From Alectoria sarmentosa (taxonomy: Eukaryota; Ascomycota; Lecanoromycetes; Lecanorales; Parmeliaceae): DNA of 64,000 nucleotides. The DNA is taken from positions 181,473-245,472 of the forward strand of contig WOGZ01000018.1 in the NCBI GenBank assembly GCA_009733775.1, in the 5' to 3' direction. Within the stretch, counting starts at the first letter, position 1, and each line of letters starts with the position of its first letter. The notes under the pieces were generated by a model, which was not told where the DNA came from, did not search any database, and worked only from the letters and a program-made list of their open reading frames with translations. Shown here piece by piece: positions 1 through 12,041 of this stretch. The position numbers were made by a program, and so were the translations under genes.

Positions 1-1278
1 TAAGCAGTGTATCCTGAAAGGATTGCATGTTTTGGTCGACGAGAACCTTGCCAGTCTCAAAATCCGAATTCTTGGAGATGCCGATGAATGACAGGTTCCT
101 GTAAACGGTCAATCTGACACCGTCCTATACTCATGCTATTAAAGCGCTAACCTGTTGATCTCCTTGAGATATAAATGATAGCCTTTGATGTTGCTGACGA
201 AGGACTCCGCACTTTGAGATGCAACGGCTTTTGAGGGATCGGTCTCCAGCTGATCCTTTCCTCGATCCCAGCCATACACCTCGGACATATCCACGATGAT
301 ATCTATCAAGTCCGCACAGAGCTCATAAGCTTTCATGTCTATAGGCGTCGTGTCTGAAGCAATATAGACTTTGCTGTAGACATCGAACAGGTAAGCCTTT
401 TCGAACTTGCACGATGCCGAGACGGTGTTGAGCAGAGCCTCAAAAGTCGGAAGTTGGGGTACGAGTCCCTGCATGACTTTGCTGAACGCTTCGAAAATGC
501 TGTGGTCGTAAATCGAAGTGCCGTAGTAGGTGATCGGTGGGTTTTCAAGGCCAGCATCGTAAAGGTCATCCGTGATGCGCTGGCGTACATCTCGCATTGT
601 GTCGTCCCGGAAATCTTCGGTGAGGGAGTCGACCTTATGAATGAAGACTGAGTACTTGATGTCGGGGTAGGAATGCTGTAGATGCAGGATCGTTTCTGTC
701 AGGCGGCTGACTGGCTCCATGTAATTGTCTATCGCGTCGAGCACCCATATCATTGCCCCAACGCCGCCAAAGATACTTTCTGCGTCAAATTCCGGATCTA
801 GGTAATCGATCTGACCGGGTAGATCCCATACTTGAAAGTCCATGAAGGAGCTAGGAACCTGCGTTGGTCAGCGTCCAAAGGCTCGAAGAAGGGCCACCCA
901 CTGCATGGCCTCTTTGCGGATCGTCGTGGTAGTTTCTAGAAACAGCGTTTCGTGTGGCGCCATCTTACGAAAAACAACATTCGATATCGACGACTTCCCA
1001 CTCCTGCAGATGATAATGAGTGTAGGAACGGACATCCAGAAGCAAAGCCATCATATACCTCTTCAAACCCATCAGTAGTAGCCGTGGCTTGTGGTCAACA
1101 TGGAGGAAGTTCCCAGGCTCCAGGTCACCATTCAAGCCGTTGACCTGGGTTGTTTCCTCGTGGGCTGCCGAGCTGATGCTTGCGGTCACTTTGTCGTTAG
1201 GCTTGGGGGAGTCCTGTGGAAAATCGACTTATGTTAGCCCGCTCAGTCACATATTACTCGACATTGACTGTAAGTCAT
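1..1278 (-). CDS. GTR2: Gtr2/RagC-type Rag GTPase, 3' end outside the window
   Basis: This is the RagC-like subunit of the Rag GTPase heterodimer that signals amino-acid sufficiency to TORC1 at the vacuole. I read exons 1278-1258, 1213-1059, 1003-902, 850-152 and 98 to beyond 1. The introns of 44-55 bp all keep frame, giving about 358 codons before the edge. The P-loop (GLKRSGKSS) is rebuilt across the intron at 1004-1058. It is followed by FLETT, the switch region VWDLPGQ and the guanine-recognition HKVD. The C-terminal roadblock-like half (KAYLFDVYSKVYIASD) is present. All of these match the Gtr2 rather than the Gtr1 subfamily. The first exon of only seven codons is the weakest part of the model; the next start would be at a GTG. 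The family call is strong. Confidence 0.92.
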
Positions 1279-2123
1279 TTTAACGTCTAGAGTACATGGT
1301 GGTACTGTAGATCTGCCAAGGGTATTGCTTAATCCAATAGCAAAGTCTTTTGCTCAGAATCGCCTTCGAAGCTGTAACAAAGCAACATTTCGTTTCGGCC
1401 CGGAGCAACCCCGCCCAAAGCAATCACTGACCTCTTCTCCGTCTCCATCGTTCCGCGACATTGTGGTCTTGGAACAGAATTCTGCCGAGTCTGCAGGACG
1501 TTTGATTGCATTTGAGTTGCATAACGGGCGGAGAGGCCGAGGGCGCTCGGCTATTCTCGGATTCTCCGGCTAAACCACGGGATCATCGCGATTCTAGCCC
1601 GGCTGCAGACTTCCAATCCGACGACGACCTACTCTTCGTTCCAACATGATTCACCTCTAGCGTCTTTGCATGATGCAAGAGCTATGCAAGACCAATTGTT
1701 TGCAGTTACGTCAAAGTCGAGATGAGTGGCACTAAAGGACTGACTTCTCGTGGGCTTTGTCCGATTGATGTTGTAGTGCTCGACTGTCCTCGATCCTCTC
1801 GCTGCAGTCAATGGCCAAGGGGACCGTGAACGTAAGATATGGGCAGCCATTGTATCGGCTTCTTGTCTTCGGGGATTGACCCCTACTTGTAGCATCAATT
1901 TGGGTAATGAAGAAGTGTGATGTGGGGTAAAGTCGCGGCTCTGTGAGGGCTCCTTCCTGTTTATTGGTAGTTTCTCGACATCTATTGCCCTTTGAGTAAC
2001 TCTATCCCATCTCACTTCGCCTCAACACCGGACCTTTTTCTTGTCATGTAACATTATCAACGCCTACATCTACAGTAACGAAATCACGACCTTTCAGGGT
2101 TCGAATGCTCGTTCGCCATCGGT
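1279..2123. other. Intergenic, shared 5' region of two divergent genes
   Basis: The stretch separates the divergently transcribed GTR2 and F-box/LRR genes. I see no convincing coding frame; the open frames here lack family similarity and codon structure. It should contain both promoters, but I recognise no specific site. Confidence 0.5.
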
Positions 2124-4098
2124 ATGGATTCAGATAAGGGTTTGGAGGTGTCTGCCCGCCCGAAAGCTTCGAAGCTCACCACGCTTCCGGTAGAAACCTT
2201 AGAGAATATTGCCTCATTTGTTCGTTGACCCATGAATGTATCCTTCCAGGATATGACCCTCAGCTGACAGAGGTTCCAGCTCTACTGGCCTTCCCGACTT
2301 AACAATCTAAGCATAACCTGCAAACAGCTCAACTCTGTCATGCGACCCAGGCTCTACAGGGAACTTTCTATCGTGCTTCCCCGTTACTGGTCATCGGCAA
2401 TGTTCTTGGAAAACCTTCTGGACTCTGGTGCAGAAGGGCTGCAATTCACAAAGAGTATCACAATATCTATGCAGACTGATGAGCTTGGGGCACCATCTGA
2501 GTCCTACGACCATGAGGATGACGGCTTGGACCTCGGTCATGACGTGGACTGGGAGGACCAAGAGGATGACCTCGGTCAGAAGCACTACCAGCCTAGGGTG
2601 CTAAACACGCTCCTACGGTTACTGATCAGCAAGGTGCCGAACGGACGACTGCAAACCTTCCGGTGAGTCGTTCATTCCACCTCATCTTGGATTACAAAAT
2701 CTCTCACTGTTACACATACAGCTGGTGTCACACCACCCAAATTTCGAGAAGAACGCTTGAGCTTGTCGCTAGACGTCACGGCCATTGCCTCAAGACCCTT
2801 CAAATCTACAAAACCCCCACTTACAAGTCTACAGTGGACTTTTCCGCACTTACCACACTTGATGCGGGAGACATCGATCCGTACTTCGCATGTTTCTGGC
2901 CGTCAAAGTCTTTGGCCAACAGCCACAAATCGTTAATTCATTTGAAACTTGGCTGCGAGAGATTCCTTGCGCTGTCATATCTAGACAAGAATGATTTAAT
3001 GACCGCGAGCGCGGCATTGGAGTTTACACAAAACCTGGATAATGATATACGAGACCATCTGCCAGCCCGCTTCCAGGAATACAGCAAGTCTAAACTAGAG
3101 TCAAGTCTACCGACGTCGATATTGACCCTCGAATCGCTCCACCTCGTTGGAATTGATTGCGGCTATACTCCCGAGATGGGAGAGCCCACGATGTTGGACA
3201 TTGACAATCTCACTTCGCTTTGCTTGGAGTCTTGTTTCAATTTGGGACAAAGCTTCCCCGCGCCATCTTCTCTACGAAGTCCTGACGCGCCATCGCTGTT
3301 ACCTCAGCTTCGTAGCTTCAGACTAAGACAAGAAAGCTCTGACGCGTCATTCCAAGACGGCTTAAAGGCCTTCCTGCTTGCCTTAAAAGGCCTTGTACAC
3401 CTATCTATCCTGCTTAAAGGCTCTGGTCCGTTCTTCCCCCCGGATTGCTTTGTCGGTAACCACGGATCCACTCTACGGACGTTGGTTTGGGACCAAAGGC
3501 TGGGACCTCGGGAAAGGCTTGACGCGTCTACTAACACAGCTACTCCATCCATGATGTCTAGGTTTCTTATTAAGATCGTAAAGAAATGCCCTAATCTACG
3601 AGAGCTTGGTTTGGCCGTGAATGCTCTCACCAACGAAGAACACTCTGTAAGTCAACTTTCGCCGTTTTCACAAAAGATCAAAGCTTATTTGTTCGGAAGT
3701 TTGACCCGTATCAGATAAGTCTATTGAAATACCTCAAGACTTTGAACATCCGCGTTCTACCAACCCAGAAAGCCGATACGAAGACCTCGTCTTTCCCGAG
3801 AATCCATGAAGTTCTCGCAATGGACGTTGCCAACGCACTCTTACCGTACGGCTCACGTCTCGAGACTCTTGGACTTGGCTCAACCACTTGGACGGATATT
3901 TGGCGAGGACGATCACGTGAGTTTCGGAGCGACAGTGTCGAGACCTACCTTTGCCCTCGAATTTTCCATATCGACTACCCTATCAATTTACGTGGGAAGC
4001 GCCAGCCTTTGGTCACTCAGATAGCCCAAGGAACGCTCACTGAAGCGAAAGAGTACTCTTCCAATCTGCGCATCTTTGAGCCATATTGGCTGGGTTGA
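2124..4098 (+). CDS. F-box protein with leucine-rich-like C-terminal region
   Basis: Likely a substrate adaptor of an SCF ubiquitin ligase. Exons 2124-2219, 2271-2662, 2722-3646 and 3715-4098 join in frame to 598 aa. Residues about 15-60 form the F-box (TTLPVETLENIASF, then WPSRLNNLSITCKQL). As usual for these proteins, it is interrupted by an intron. Beyond the F-box come an acidic stretch near residues 95-115 and many leucine-spaced segments (LESLHLVG, LTSLCLES, LRSFRLRQ, LRELGLA, LKTLNIRV), typical of fungal F-box/LRR proteins. The first donor is GTTCGT, which is unusual. It is required because the frame closes 15 bases later. Alternative acceptors at 2270 and 2279 differ by three residues. 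The substrate cannot be told from sequence. Confidence 0.82.
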
Positions 4099-4508
4099 CT
4101 GCACGTCGACCTTATATGTCCAGGCACCCTTGGAGCCTGGCATGCTATTGGTATCACACCCGTTTGGGGAATTTTCAATTCCAGTATGGCTCCAACGTCG
4201 GACGTGAAGGGGTTCGAACAACTACGCACGCCTTTTCGTGTCCATCTAATAGGAGAACTTTATTGGTAGAGCTGTATATTGCCTCAGAAAAGTGCAATTG
4301 CAAAGTTTGCAGATCATGTCTCTAGCATAACGCAACAGCACAAGATGGCGTCCTCGCCAGTCACTAAATACGTATTACAACTATGCAATGTTTCTCGCCT
4401 TCATCAAAGATCAAGTGAGGTTCGTCATGCCCTGAGAGTGATTTCATTTCTGAACGTAAAAGCATGGCGTAGTACACGGGACTCCATTTCGATATCTATC
4501 TCCTACAT
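4099..4508. other. Convergent intergenic spacer
   Basis: This lies between the 3' ends of the F-box/LRR gene and the TCTP gene. I see no coding feature and expect 3' untranslated sequence of both. Confidence 0.5.
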
Positions 4509-5277
4509 CTATACTTTCATTTCCGATAACCCATGCTTCCAGATTATGACATATGGTGTGATACCGTCCTCGCGGTAGTTGAGGAAGACCACCCTGTCAA
4601 ACAAACGTCAGCACAAGTCGAAGACCGTACAACCAAGACGGGAGACTGGGAAAACGTACATTCCATCCGGATCCATGGACTCGCCAGTATAGAAGTCGAG
4701 ATCACCAAAGTTGGGCACGATTTTCTTTGTGTAGTATCCCTGCACTCCCTTCTGGAACCCCTTGATGAAGTCCTCATCTTTGCCAGCTTCCTTGAACTTC
4801 TCGACCACCTTCTTCAAGTATCCTGTTCCTAACTTTCAGTACTCAATCCACCAACTCTCGGCGCTCCCGTTTCGCAGAAGGAGGGGCTCACGTACCCTTG
4901 AATTGTCCCTGAAAATCTTTCTTCGTCGCAAACGCCCTCTGCCCACTCGCTTCGTCTCCCAAGAAGTTCAACCTAAACCCATCAACAACATCAATGACCT
5001 GCTTCGTCCCCTCCTCAAGCGCCTCCTCTTGTTCTTCGGCAGAAGGGTTTGCGCCAATGTCGATATTGTCAGCGCCCTTTGTGACCTTTCTGCAGTCGAC
5101 TTCGTAGACGACGTCGTCGACTTCTTTGAGAGTGTAGGTGTCGGAGATGATCTCGTCGCCGGATACAATGTCCTACGAAGTGGGTAGTCAGCCACTGAGC
5201 GCACAGGCTGTGGATGGTCTGCCCCGCTGACAAGCGGGGCTCCATGCGGTAAGGCTACGAACCTTGTAAATAATCAT
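4509..5277 (-). CDS. TMA19: Translationally controlled tumour protein homologue (TCTP/TMA19)
   Basis: A small abundant cytosolic protein linked to translation and stress responses. Exons 5277-5263, 5172-4896, 4822-4660 and 4593-4509 give 179 aa, close to the family norm. It starts MIIYKDIVSGDE. It carries the conserved block EVDCRKVTKGADNIDIGANPS in pieces, GFRLNFLGDE, GYYTKKIVPNFGDLDFYTGE, and ends ITPYVIIWKHGLSEMKV. The five-codon first exon is characteristic of fungal TCTP genes. The last intron (4594-4659) splits the Met codon of DGM, which fixes its donor. Intron 1 contains a perfect hairpin (separate entry). The gene is divergent from SUR2. Confidence 0.95.
5221..5240. repeat. Perfect 8-bp inverted repeat inside TCTP intron 1
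   Basis: GCCCCGCT (5221-5228) is followed by a four-base loop GACA and the exact reverse complement AGCGGGGC (5233-5240). It lies wholly inside the 90-bp first intron (5173-5262), and six of the eight stem pairs on each arm are G:C. Confidence 0.9.
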
Positions 5278-5775
5278 GTTGGAAGCTGCTGGATCGGTTA
5301 ATAAAGATGTCTATACGTAATTCGAGAAGAGGAGTGTTCGGGAACGCTCAGACAGAGTGTCAATCAACTTCGAAGGGGAACAAAAATCCTGTGGACATGG
5401 AGATTGAAATTCGTAGTGGGGTGAAAATCGCAGAAGCCGGGAATTAGCCGTCAATGGCGCTTACTCTACGGAGCTAGACCAAGATTTCGGATGGGCTGAG
5501 TGAGAGTGGCAAATTTGTGACGTCCGGGCACAGCAGAGCACGGAGATTCATTCCTTTGTTCTCCGCTCCTACTCCGTACACTCCTTTGCTATTCCATTCA
5601 CACTGTCTTCGCTGCCCTCGCCGTCGAAGATACTACTATACAACCTTTAATAATTATCACTACTCTGATTCCGTTTGATTGGGCTCTTGTAATTCCCTGC
5701 CGCGAAGGCTCAGCAACCGCCGCGTGCCGAGTCAGCAATACATCCTTTCACATTTGACTGTTCAGTAACAGCTAG
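5278..5775. promoter_or_regulatory. Shared divergent promoter region of TCTP and SUR2
   Basis: No open frame of interest. The region near 5555-5600 is pyrimidine-rich on the + strand (CT-tracts), common upstream of highly expressed fungal genes. No factor site is claimed. Confidence 0.4.
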
Positions 5776-7320
5776 ATGGCTACAACTCCAGCAATGGATG
5801 CCTTTCCGAATCTTCCGCCCCTCCCAGTGTACCAAAGCACTCTGCTTCCGCCCCTACTTCCGCCCATTCCCGACAAGCTCCTCACTCTCCTTTTACCCAT
5901 CGCGGCCTACTGGAGTCTCTCCATGGTCTTCCATTGGATTGACACAAAAGACTATTTCCCACAGTATCGATTACACACACCCGCTGAAGTCTCAAAGCGA
6001 AATCGGGTCTCGAGATGGGAGGTTATACGGGATGTGCTGATACAGCAAGTCGTGCAGACGGCTGTGGGATGGGTGCTTGGCATGACGGAACCCGACGATT
6101 TCTTCGGGAAGGAGCAGTATGACGTTGCAGTGTGGGCAAGGCGAATCAGGAGTGTGGAGAGGAGTATACCAGGAATGCTGGCTATCCTGGGCCTGGACGC
6201 TGGGGGGTTGGCTAAAAACCTCGGAGCGTCACATCCAATGCTCGCCGGTGCGCTTCAGGGAGGGCTGTATCCGTCGTTTGAAAATATGAGCGCTGTTAGC
6301 AGTGTCTCGAAAGTGGGTATGCCCGCTTTTGCTGGCTGGGAGCTCATGCTTGCTTCTGCCATCTACTGGGTTGTGGTGCCTGCGTTCCAGTTCGGCCTGG
6401 CTATTGTGGTGGTGGATACATGGCAATACTTCCTGCATCGGGCAATGCATATGAACAAGTGGCTATACAGTACGTTCCTGGAAGCTGGGTGTTTGCTTGT
6501 AAAATACTGACTGGGGATAACAGCCACCGTCCACTCACGCCACCACCGCCTGTATGTACCCTACGCCTACGGCGCCCTGTATAATCACCCATTCGAAGGA
6601 TTCTTGTTAGACACGCTCGGTACAGGCATAGCATACAAGCTAGCTGGAATGAACACACGACAAGGAATGGTATTCTTCACGGGCTCAACCTTCAAAACTG
6701 TCGACGACCACAGTGGATATGCTTTGCCCTGGGACCCTCTGCAACATATTACGTCAAACAATGCCGGCTACCACGATGTGCATCATCAGAGCTGGGGTAT
6801 CAAGACGAACTTCTCACAGCCATTCTTCACCTTTTGGGACCGATTTCTCGGCACAGTCTGGACAGGCGGGGACGTATCTGCCCGCTACGAGCGTTCACGT
6901 CTCGCTGCGCAAAAGGCTTCTGATGCTGATGCAGAAAATACCTCAATTACACATTCTAACTCCGCAGACAGCACTAGCCAAGATCCAAAGCCCTACGAAA
7001 ACGATCTTCGAGACGCTATTGACCTACCATCGGTACCCATTAAAAATCGCCAGCCTCAGCCTCCAGTCGGAAAAGCCGAGCTCCAAGCAGCAGGCTCCCG
7101 GCAGCAAATCCTTGATGACAAAAAGGACGGTGGGCCAGGTGTGCTCGCTGATGAAGCGTATGAAGAGAAGGAGGCGAGAAGCTACCTAAGGCGAAGTCCG
7201 AGGAAGAGAGCAAATAGTACGTTATCGTCCAAAGACGGCTTCAAAGGATTGAGGGATCGTGTACCAACCAGTATGCATGGAAGGGCGAGGGGCATCATCG
7301 GAGTTGATGGGAGCAGGTAG
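5776..7320 (+). CDS. SUR2: Sphinganine C4-hydroxylase (fatty acid hydroxylase superfamily)
   Basis: A diiron membrane enzyme of the endoplasmic reticulum that hydroxylates sphinganine to phytosphingosine. Exons 5776-6469 and 6524-7320 encode 496 aa. The histidine boxes are in the order expected: HRAMH (about residue 224), HSRHH just after the intron, and HDVHH further on. Hydrophobic segments occur near residues 30-55 and 195-220. Joining at the 54-bp intron rebuilds WLYTTVHSRHH, which confirms the splice. The C-terminal roughly 130 residues after the catalytic domain are charged and low-complexity, longer than in yeast Sur2. They end in a basic stretch (LRRSPRKRAN) of unknown role. Its neighbour on the other strand, TCTP, shares the upstream region. 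Confidence 0.93.
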
Positions 7321-7905
7321 CGTTGCTTGTGGGTTTAATTCGAATGGTATTGCTAACGGGGTGATGTCTACTTGTACAAACCAACTTTCATTCTGTGTTC
7401 CAGGTTGCATGTCGGTCGGTGTATGATTCGTGTATGTTCTTCTCAGGGATGGAATCCTTGTCGGCGGGGACCTGTGTATATTGTTCCGGAAAGGGGCGCT
7501 CGATTACAGTCTTTTGCCTCTGCTTCATTGAAGAGGGGAAAACACTCGGAAGTAAAATAATTGAATTGCGAAGCTCCACAATCTAATTAGTCGATCTGCA
7601 AAGTACACGACATCCTTCTCGTCTTGCTTGACTTGATGCAACAGCGACGATGGCCATCACCAGCCTCCATATCTGTCGACGTCAAGAGCACTGCGATTCC
7701 GATAAGGGTTTTTTGCTATTTCAGAATGACTTGATGAATACTAGAATGGGAGTCGCGAATACAGATTACTTTGAATTCCTCTCATCTTACATCCTTAGGC
7801 GCTTACTACATCTTCATCAACAAACCAAATCAACTAAACGTACAAGCACCCAAGATTCCAATCTCCAAACCCCACACCCCCCTTTCCCTCCCGCTCCCCA
7901 CCCCC
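7321..7905. other. Convergent intergenic spacer
   Basis: Lies between the 3' ends of SUR2 and the Ser/Thr-rich gene. The + strand frames running from 7650 to 8200 overlap the minus-strand gene and are shadows of its biased composition. Confidence 0.5.
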
Positions 7906-9729
7906 CTAAATCCACCCCTCAACAGCCCACAACTCCGGCCCGCTCGAGTCCGGCTCCGGATACCGCTCGAACAGCAACGTCGTCTGCGTCTCCGGCTGCC
8001 TGCCGACCAAATGCCGATAGCTCCTCGCCCAATCGCTCGCCCTCGTCGCCGCCCTCTCCCTGCCCTCCTCCGCATCCTCCTTTTCGCCCATGTGTGCCAA
8101 CTGGCTCATCACAGACTGTTTCCTATACTCTTCCTTAGCCCAGATGTCGTCTTCTGGACCAGGGTGGTGGTGGTAGACGGAATCGATTGCGGTTGTGGTT
8201 GATGACATGGTCGATCGCTCGTAGGCGTCGATGATGCTCTCTTCTTTCATGGCGTTGAGGGTTTCCGAGTCGGAATCGCGGAGCGTTGCCGAATCGTCGT
8301 CATCGTCATCGTCATCGTCGGTCTCGGTTTGAGCTCCGTCGTACGAGCCGTCGACGACGGCGGCGCGTTCCTCTTCTTCGGCGATGGCGGCATCGAGTTC
8401 TGCTTCCTCTGCTTGCTCCATGCGAAGGGCGTCGCAGAAGTCGCAGCCTTCGCCTGGTTGATGGCCCGGTGCTTGCGGCTCCTCGGGCGTTTCTTCGTGC
8501 ACACGGTGTTCTCTTCTCCAGCGCTGCACGCGGACGCGGTCGTGCCCGATGGATTTCCCCTCCGTCTTCCATTTGGCTTCCCAATCGACTCCTTTGCCTG
8601 GGCATGGATCAAGCCATGCTACGCTCGCTGGCCACGGATGAGCTCTGTGTTTGCGACCCTTTACGCAAATAGTCAGTGCTTTGACCGCCTTGGGGTTTTG
8701 GAAGAAATGACTCAACGTACACGCCGGGCACGTGGGTTTCACGCTGACGATGCTGCTTGTTTCGTTGATGGGAATGAATATGTCTTTGTAGGGCTGGAGA
8801 ATCGAGAGCAGATGTTCGGTCTTCTTGGAGATCAATTCCCTGGGGGCCATCCTCAGCTTGTCAAGTTGAGGACCGATCTCATACGCTACGGCTTCAGTCA
8901 GCTCATCAATGTATTTCTGCTCTAGCCAGAAATGGTCGTTGCAAAAACAGCGCGGCACTGGGGAGAATTGGCTCCGACTTAGCGGTATGCTTAGGGCGCC
9001 TACGACACTGCAGAGCATGGGTGTGCCGACAGGCAGAGAGAGGGTGTGCGTGAGTGCGGCTATTTGGGACGGTTGTAAGGTGGAATGGCCTGGTGGCGGA
9101 CGCCCCCAGAGGAACCGGCTTGCGGTGGTCGAGAAGTATGAGGGAGCACGCTTAGAGACTGACCGAAGGAGGTTAGTGTTGGAGGTTGCGGGACCTGAAG
9201 TTTGTGAACGGGCGGTAGAGGCGTTGGAAGCGGACCGAATGAGTTTGGATGTTGAGGTTGCGGAGGTGACAGTCGAAGCACGCACGACAGAAGCTTTATA
9301 GGTACTAGAGGCGACAGTGGGGGGACGTAGGGTAGAAGTCATAGAAGCGGGCGTGCTTTCGCGACTTGTGGAAGCGGACCGAATGAGTTTGGACGTGGAA
9401 GTTGCAGAGGTGACGGTTGAGGCACGAACGGTAGAAGCTCTGGAGGTTCTAGAGGCGATTTTTGAAGGATGCACAGGGGAATTTACGAAAGTCGACGTGC
9501 TTGCGCGACTTGTGCCCGGACGTAGGAGGTGGGTGGTGGGGCCAGAACTTGAGGGCCAGACCGTCGAGGCTGAGCTGGTCCGAGGAGACGACTCGTAAAC
9601 GGACGAGGCCGAACGCAGGGCAGAACGAGGAGTGGATCTTGTCGATGCGGAGCCATTCCGGTGAGAGGGATCATAATTGGAAGAGCCCGTGACAGAGAGG
9701 TTGCGGGAAATGGAAATGCCGAGACCCAT
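7906..9729 (-). CDS. Ser/Thr-rich fungal protein of unknown function, possible N-myristoylation
   Basis: A single open frame of 607 aa with no recognised family. It begins MGLGISIS, which fits the N-myristoylation pattern (Gly2, Ser6), so membrane tethering is possible. Residues about 15-210 are very Ser/Thr/Arg-rich and contain a 48-residue internal duplication (SATSTSKLIRSAS occurs twice; the DNA copies are 144 bp apart near 9227 and 9371). Residues about 210-400 look like a folded domain with several cysteines (RCFCNDHFW, TCPACTLSHFF, GCDFCDAL) that might bind metal. The C-terminal part is acidic, with an eight- or nine-residue aspartate run. The ATG is the first possible start of the frame. 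Confidence 0.75.
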   Translation of the reverse strand: MGLGISISRNLSVTGSSNYDPSHRNGSASTRSTPRSALRSASSVYESSPRTSSASTVWPSSSGPTTHLLRPGTSRASTSTFVNSPVHPSKIASRTSRASTVRASTVTSATSTSKLIRSASTSRESTPASMTSTLRPPTVASSTYKASVVRASTVTSATSTSKLIRSASNASTARSQTSGPATSNTNLLRSVSKRAPSYFSTTASRFLWGRPPPGHSTLQPSQIAALTHTLSLPVGTPMLCSVVGALSIPLSRSQFSPVPRCFCNDHFWLEQKYIDELTEAVAYEIGPQLDKLRMAPRELISKKTEHLLSILQPYKDIFIPINETSSIVSVKPTCPACTLSHFFQNPKAVKALTICVKGRKHRAHPWPASVAWLDPCPGKGVDWEAKWKTEGKSIGHDRVRVQRWRREHRVHEETPEEPQAPGHQPGEGCDFCDALRMEQAEEAELDAAIAEEEERAAVVDGSYDGAQTETDDDDDDDDDSATLRDSDSETLNAMKEESIIDAYERSTMSSTTTAIDSVYHHHPGPEDDIWAKEEYRKQSVMSQLAHMGEKEDAEEGRERAATRASDWARSYRHLVGRQPETQTTLLFERYPEPDSSGPELWAVEGWI

Positions 9730-12041
9730 GGTCGCTGAAGAGGGATGTGAGTGAGTTTCGGGTCAGGAAGACTTACCTGCTTCAGTGAACTCTATGACTG
9801 GTTGATCTGACTGGCAGACCTGACCGAGATGAGTGAGTAGAAGAGGATAGTGCACACAGCGGATGGTTGGAGAGAATTTTGAAAGTATTGGGCCGACATA
9901 TTTGAGGAGGCCTCCCATATGTCAACTTTCTGGACAATAGCAAAGTCTCTTTGTTCGAGTCTTATTGCATGGTCAATGGCATTGTGCTCAATTCGAGTCC
10001 GCCTTGTGGAAGGACAAGGGACCAACGCATCATCAAGAGAGGTACTTGGACAAAGACAATACTGTACCCTTGTTGCAAGCAAAGGATGGAGGAATGACCA
10101 TTAAAATGAGAGGACAGTCGGACAGAGGAAATGCAAGACAATGACTCATGACACGGCCTGGATCGGCAAGCAGAGGACAGTATGGCTTTCGAGAACAGTG
10201 TTAGACTTGCTTGGTTCCCCTTGCCCAGCCTATTTAGGTTCGTCTCATGACTTGAAGACTCACATCCGTAAGTTCGTTAGGCAGATAATCGCACGGTTTG
10301 TGCACCCAGGTTGCAAATGGTGCCCTCAGGTTGTTTACACGAATTCTCTCCTACGCTCTGTAAGGTTCTACAGAGGAGCAGCGACGGAGACTCCAACTTC
10401 TTCATTCGAGCGACGATTTTGATTTCGAGCTGAGATGTCGTGCAGGTCCGAGCACAGAGTTTGAGGTTGAGAACTGTAAAGTGAAAGACAATGATGTGGC
10501 CCCTCGAGTTAGCTCTCATGTTTCCAGCTCGAACACATTGGCATTTCGAACCGTTGGTCTGGGTCTAATTCTCCAACCCAGAAAAAATGAAGCTGAGTTA
10601 GATAGAGGAGTGTGAAATTGTGCTGATATGCGATGAATAGCTCACAGGATTAGACAGCTTGGATTTTTTTCGATGGGCAAAGAGAAGCAGGAGCATCAAG
10701 AGTTGACAGGATTGCGTTCTGTTGGCCTTCAAATTATCCGAGGGCCACATTGATTCGTGTCGCCCATTGTCTTCAGGGGTTGATGGTATTGCGACTGGCA
10801 CATTCCCTGTTATTGAGGCCAGGTTCAAAGTCTGTTGACGGAAGGTTACAGAGGATGCCCATAATATCATGTCGAGAATTCTTCCCTCCTGCATAGCTGC
10901 AAAATTACTCGCACAAACCTTTCATTAGAAGGTTTTCGCACTGCACAACCAGTCAGGGTAGAGAAGCACGGCTCAATCAAGGTCTGAGCCTGTGAGCAAA
11001 TCTTCTGTTGAAGCGTTTGTAGACGCTGTCACACGTAGGGTGCAAGTTTTGACGGAGGTTTAAATCTGATGCGGGCAAGTTCCGAGTCCAAGAGGTTCAG
11101 AGGTTTTACTTTGTAGGATCTATCGTGTCCCCCGCCAAGTGGGAGTGACGGCTTACACTTGGCGTTGAAGCGATTGGCGTATTATTTGCGTCCTCAAATC
11201 GAAGCTGATGGTACCTAGGCAAATGAAAGAGCCAGGGAGACGAGTCTCGATGGAGAGACAAGTGACATTGAGGCAGGGAAAGCATCAATATTCATCTCCA
11301 CATAGTGATACTCTAGATCAAACATATCAAAAGGACCAGAATTTGAAGAAGCTCGCACTCCTTTTATTTATTAACTAAGGTAGTTAATATTGATAGTGGT
11401 GTCGTGAAAGTCTAGATTTCGAGCTTAGCATGAACTGGTGCGAGGTTTAGGACAACTTCAGGGCCTTAGGCAACCGGTTGCCGACCTATGGACCGAATCT
11501 CGATGCGCCCAGTCAAACAGCTAGCCCGTCTGGACACCGAGATGCTCTACCGAGCCCGCCAAGTGCGACGGCTTGGCAAGAGCTTTGGAGCGATTGGCTG
11601 ACAATTCACCTTGACACCACCTTACCGGCCAGCCCGCGTTGCACCGCCCTGCCCGGCCGAAACCATCATCCACCTAAATTTAGCTGTTGCTGTGCCCCCA
11701 GCACTCTCATCGTCACTACTCTATTCCACCACACTGATCATTCGATTGCTTCTTCTCCATACTCACACTGTCGTTAGCCATCTCTCCTCTACCATCGACA
11801 CCAGTTCAACTGCATCGTTGTTAGCTGACAACGGTGGTAGCCATAATTGTTGCGGAAGAAAAGAGCCGGGAGGAACAAGGACGGAACGTCAACATAAGCG
11901 ACCCATTAGGCAACTGTTCGTGCACAAAGCAATACGTCCACGACTTGTCATCATTGACCTCGTGCATCCTTCAATCTCATCCACGACATCCCGAACATAC
12001 ACATATACAGTTGCGAATCTCGCAACTCATCACAAGACGCC
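9730..12041. other. Gene-free stretch, upstream of the bZIP gene
   Basis: About 2.3 kb between divergent genes. The open frames on both strands are short, start at non-ATG codons or have no family resemblance. The last 500 bases are pyrimidine-rich on the + strand and are probably a long 5' leader with short upstream ATGs, as is usual for fungal bZIP regulators. Confidence 0.45.

Noticed and set aside
7650..8202. Two long Pro/Ser-rich frames on the + strand
   Set aside because: They overlap the 3' part of the Ser/Thr-rich minus-strand gene and its C-rich flank and have no domain; shadow frames.
10140..11480. Short frames in the gap between the Ser/Thr-rich and bZIP genes
   Set aside because: No domain, no consistent splice pattern, several begin at non-ATG codons.
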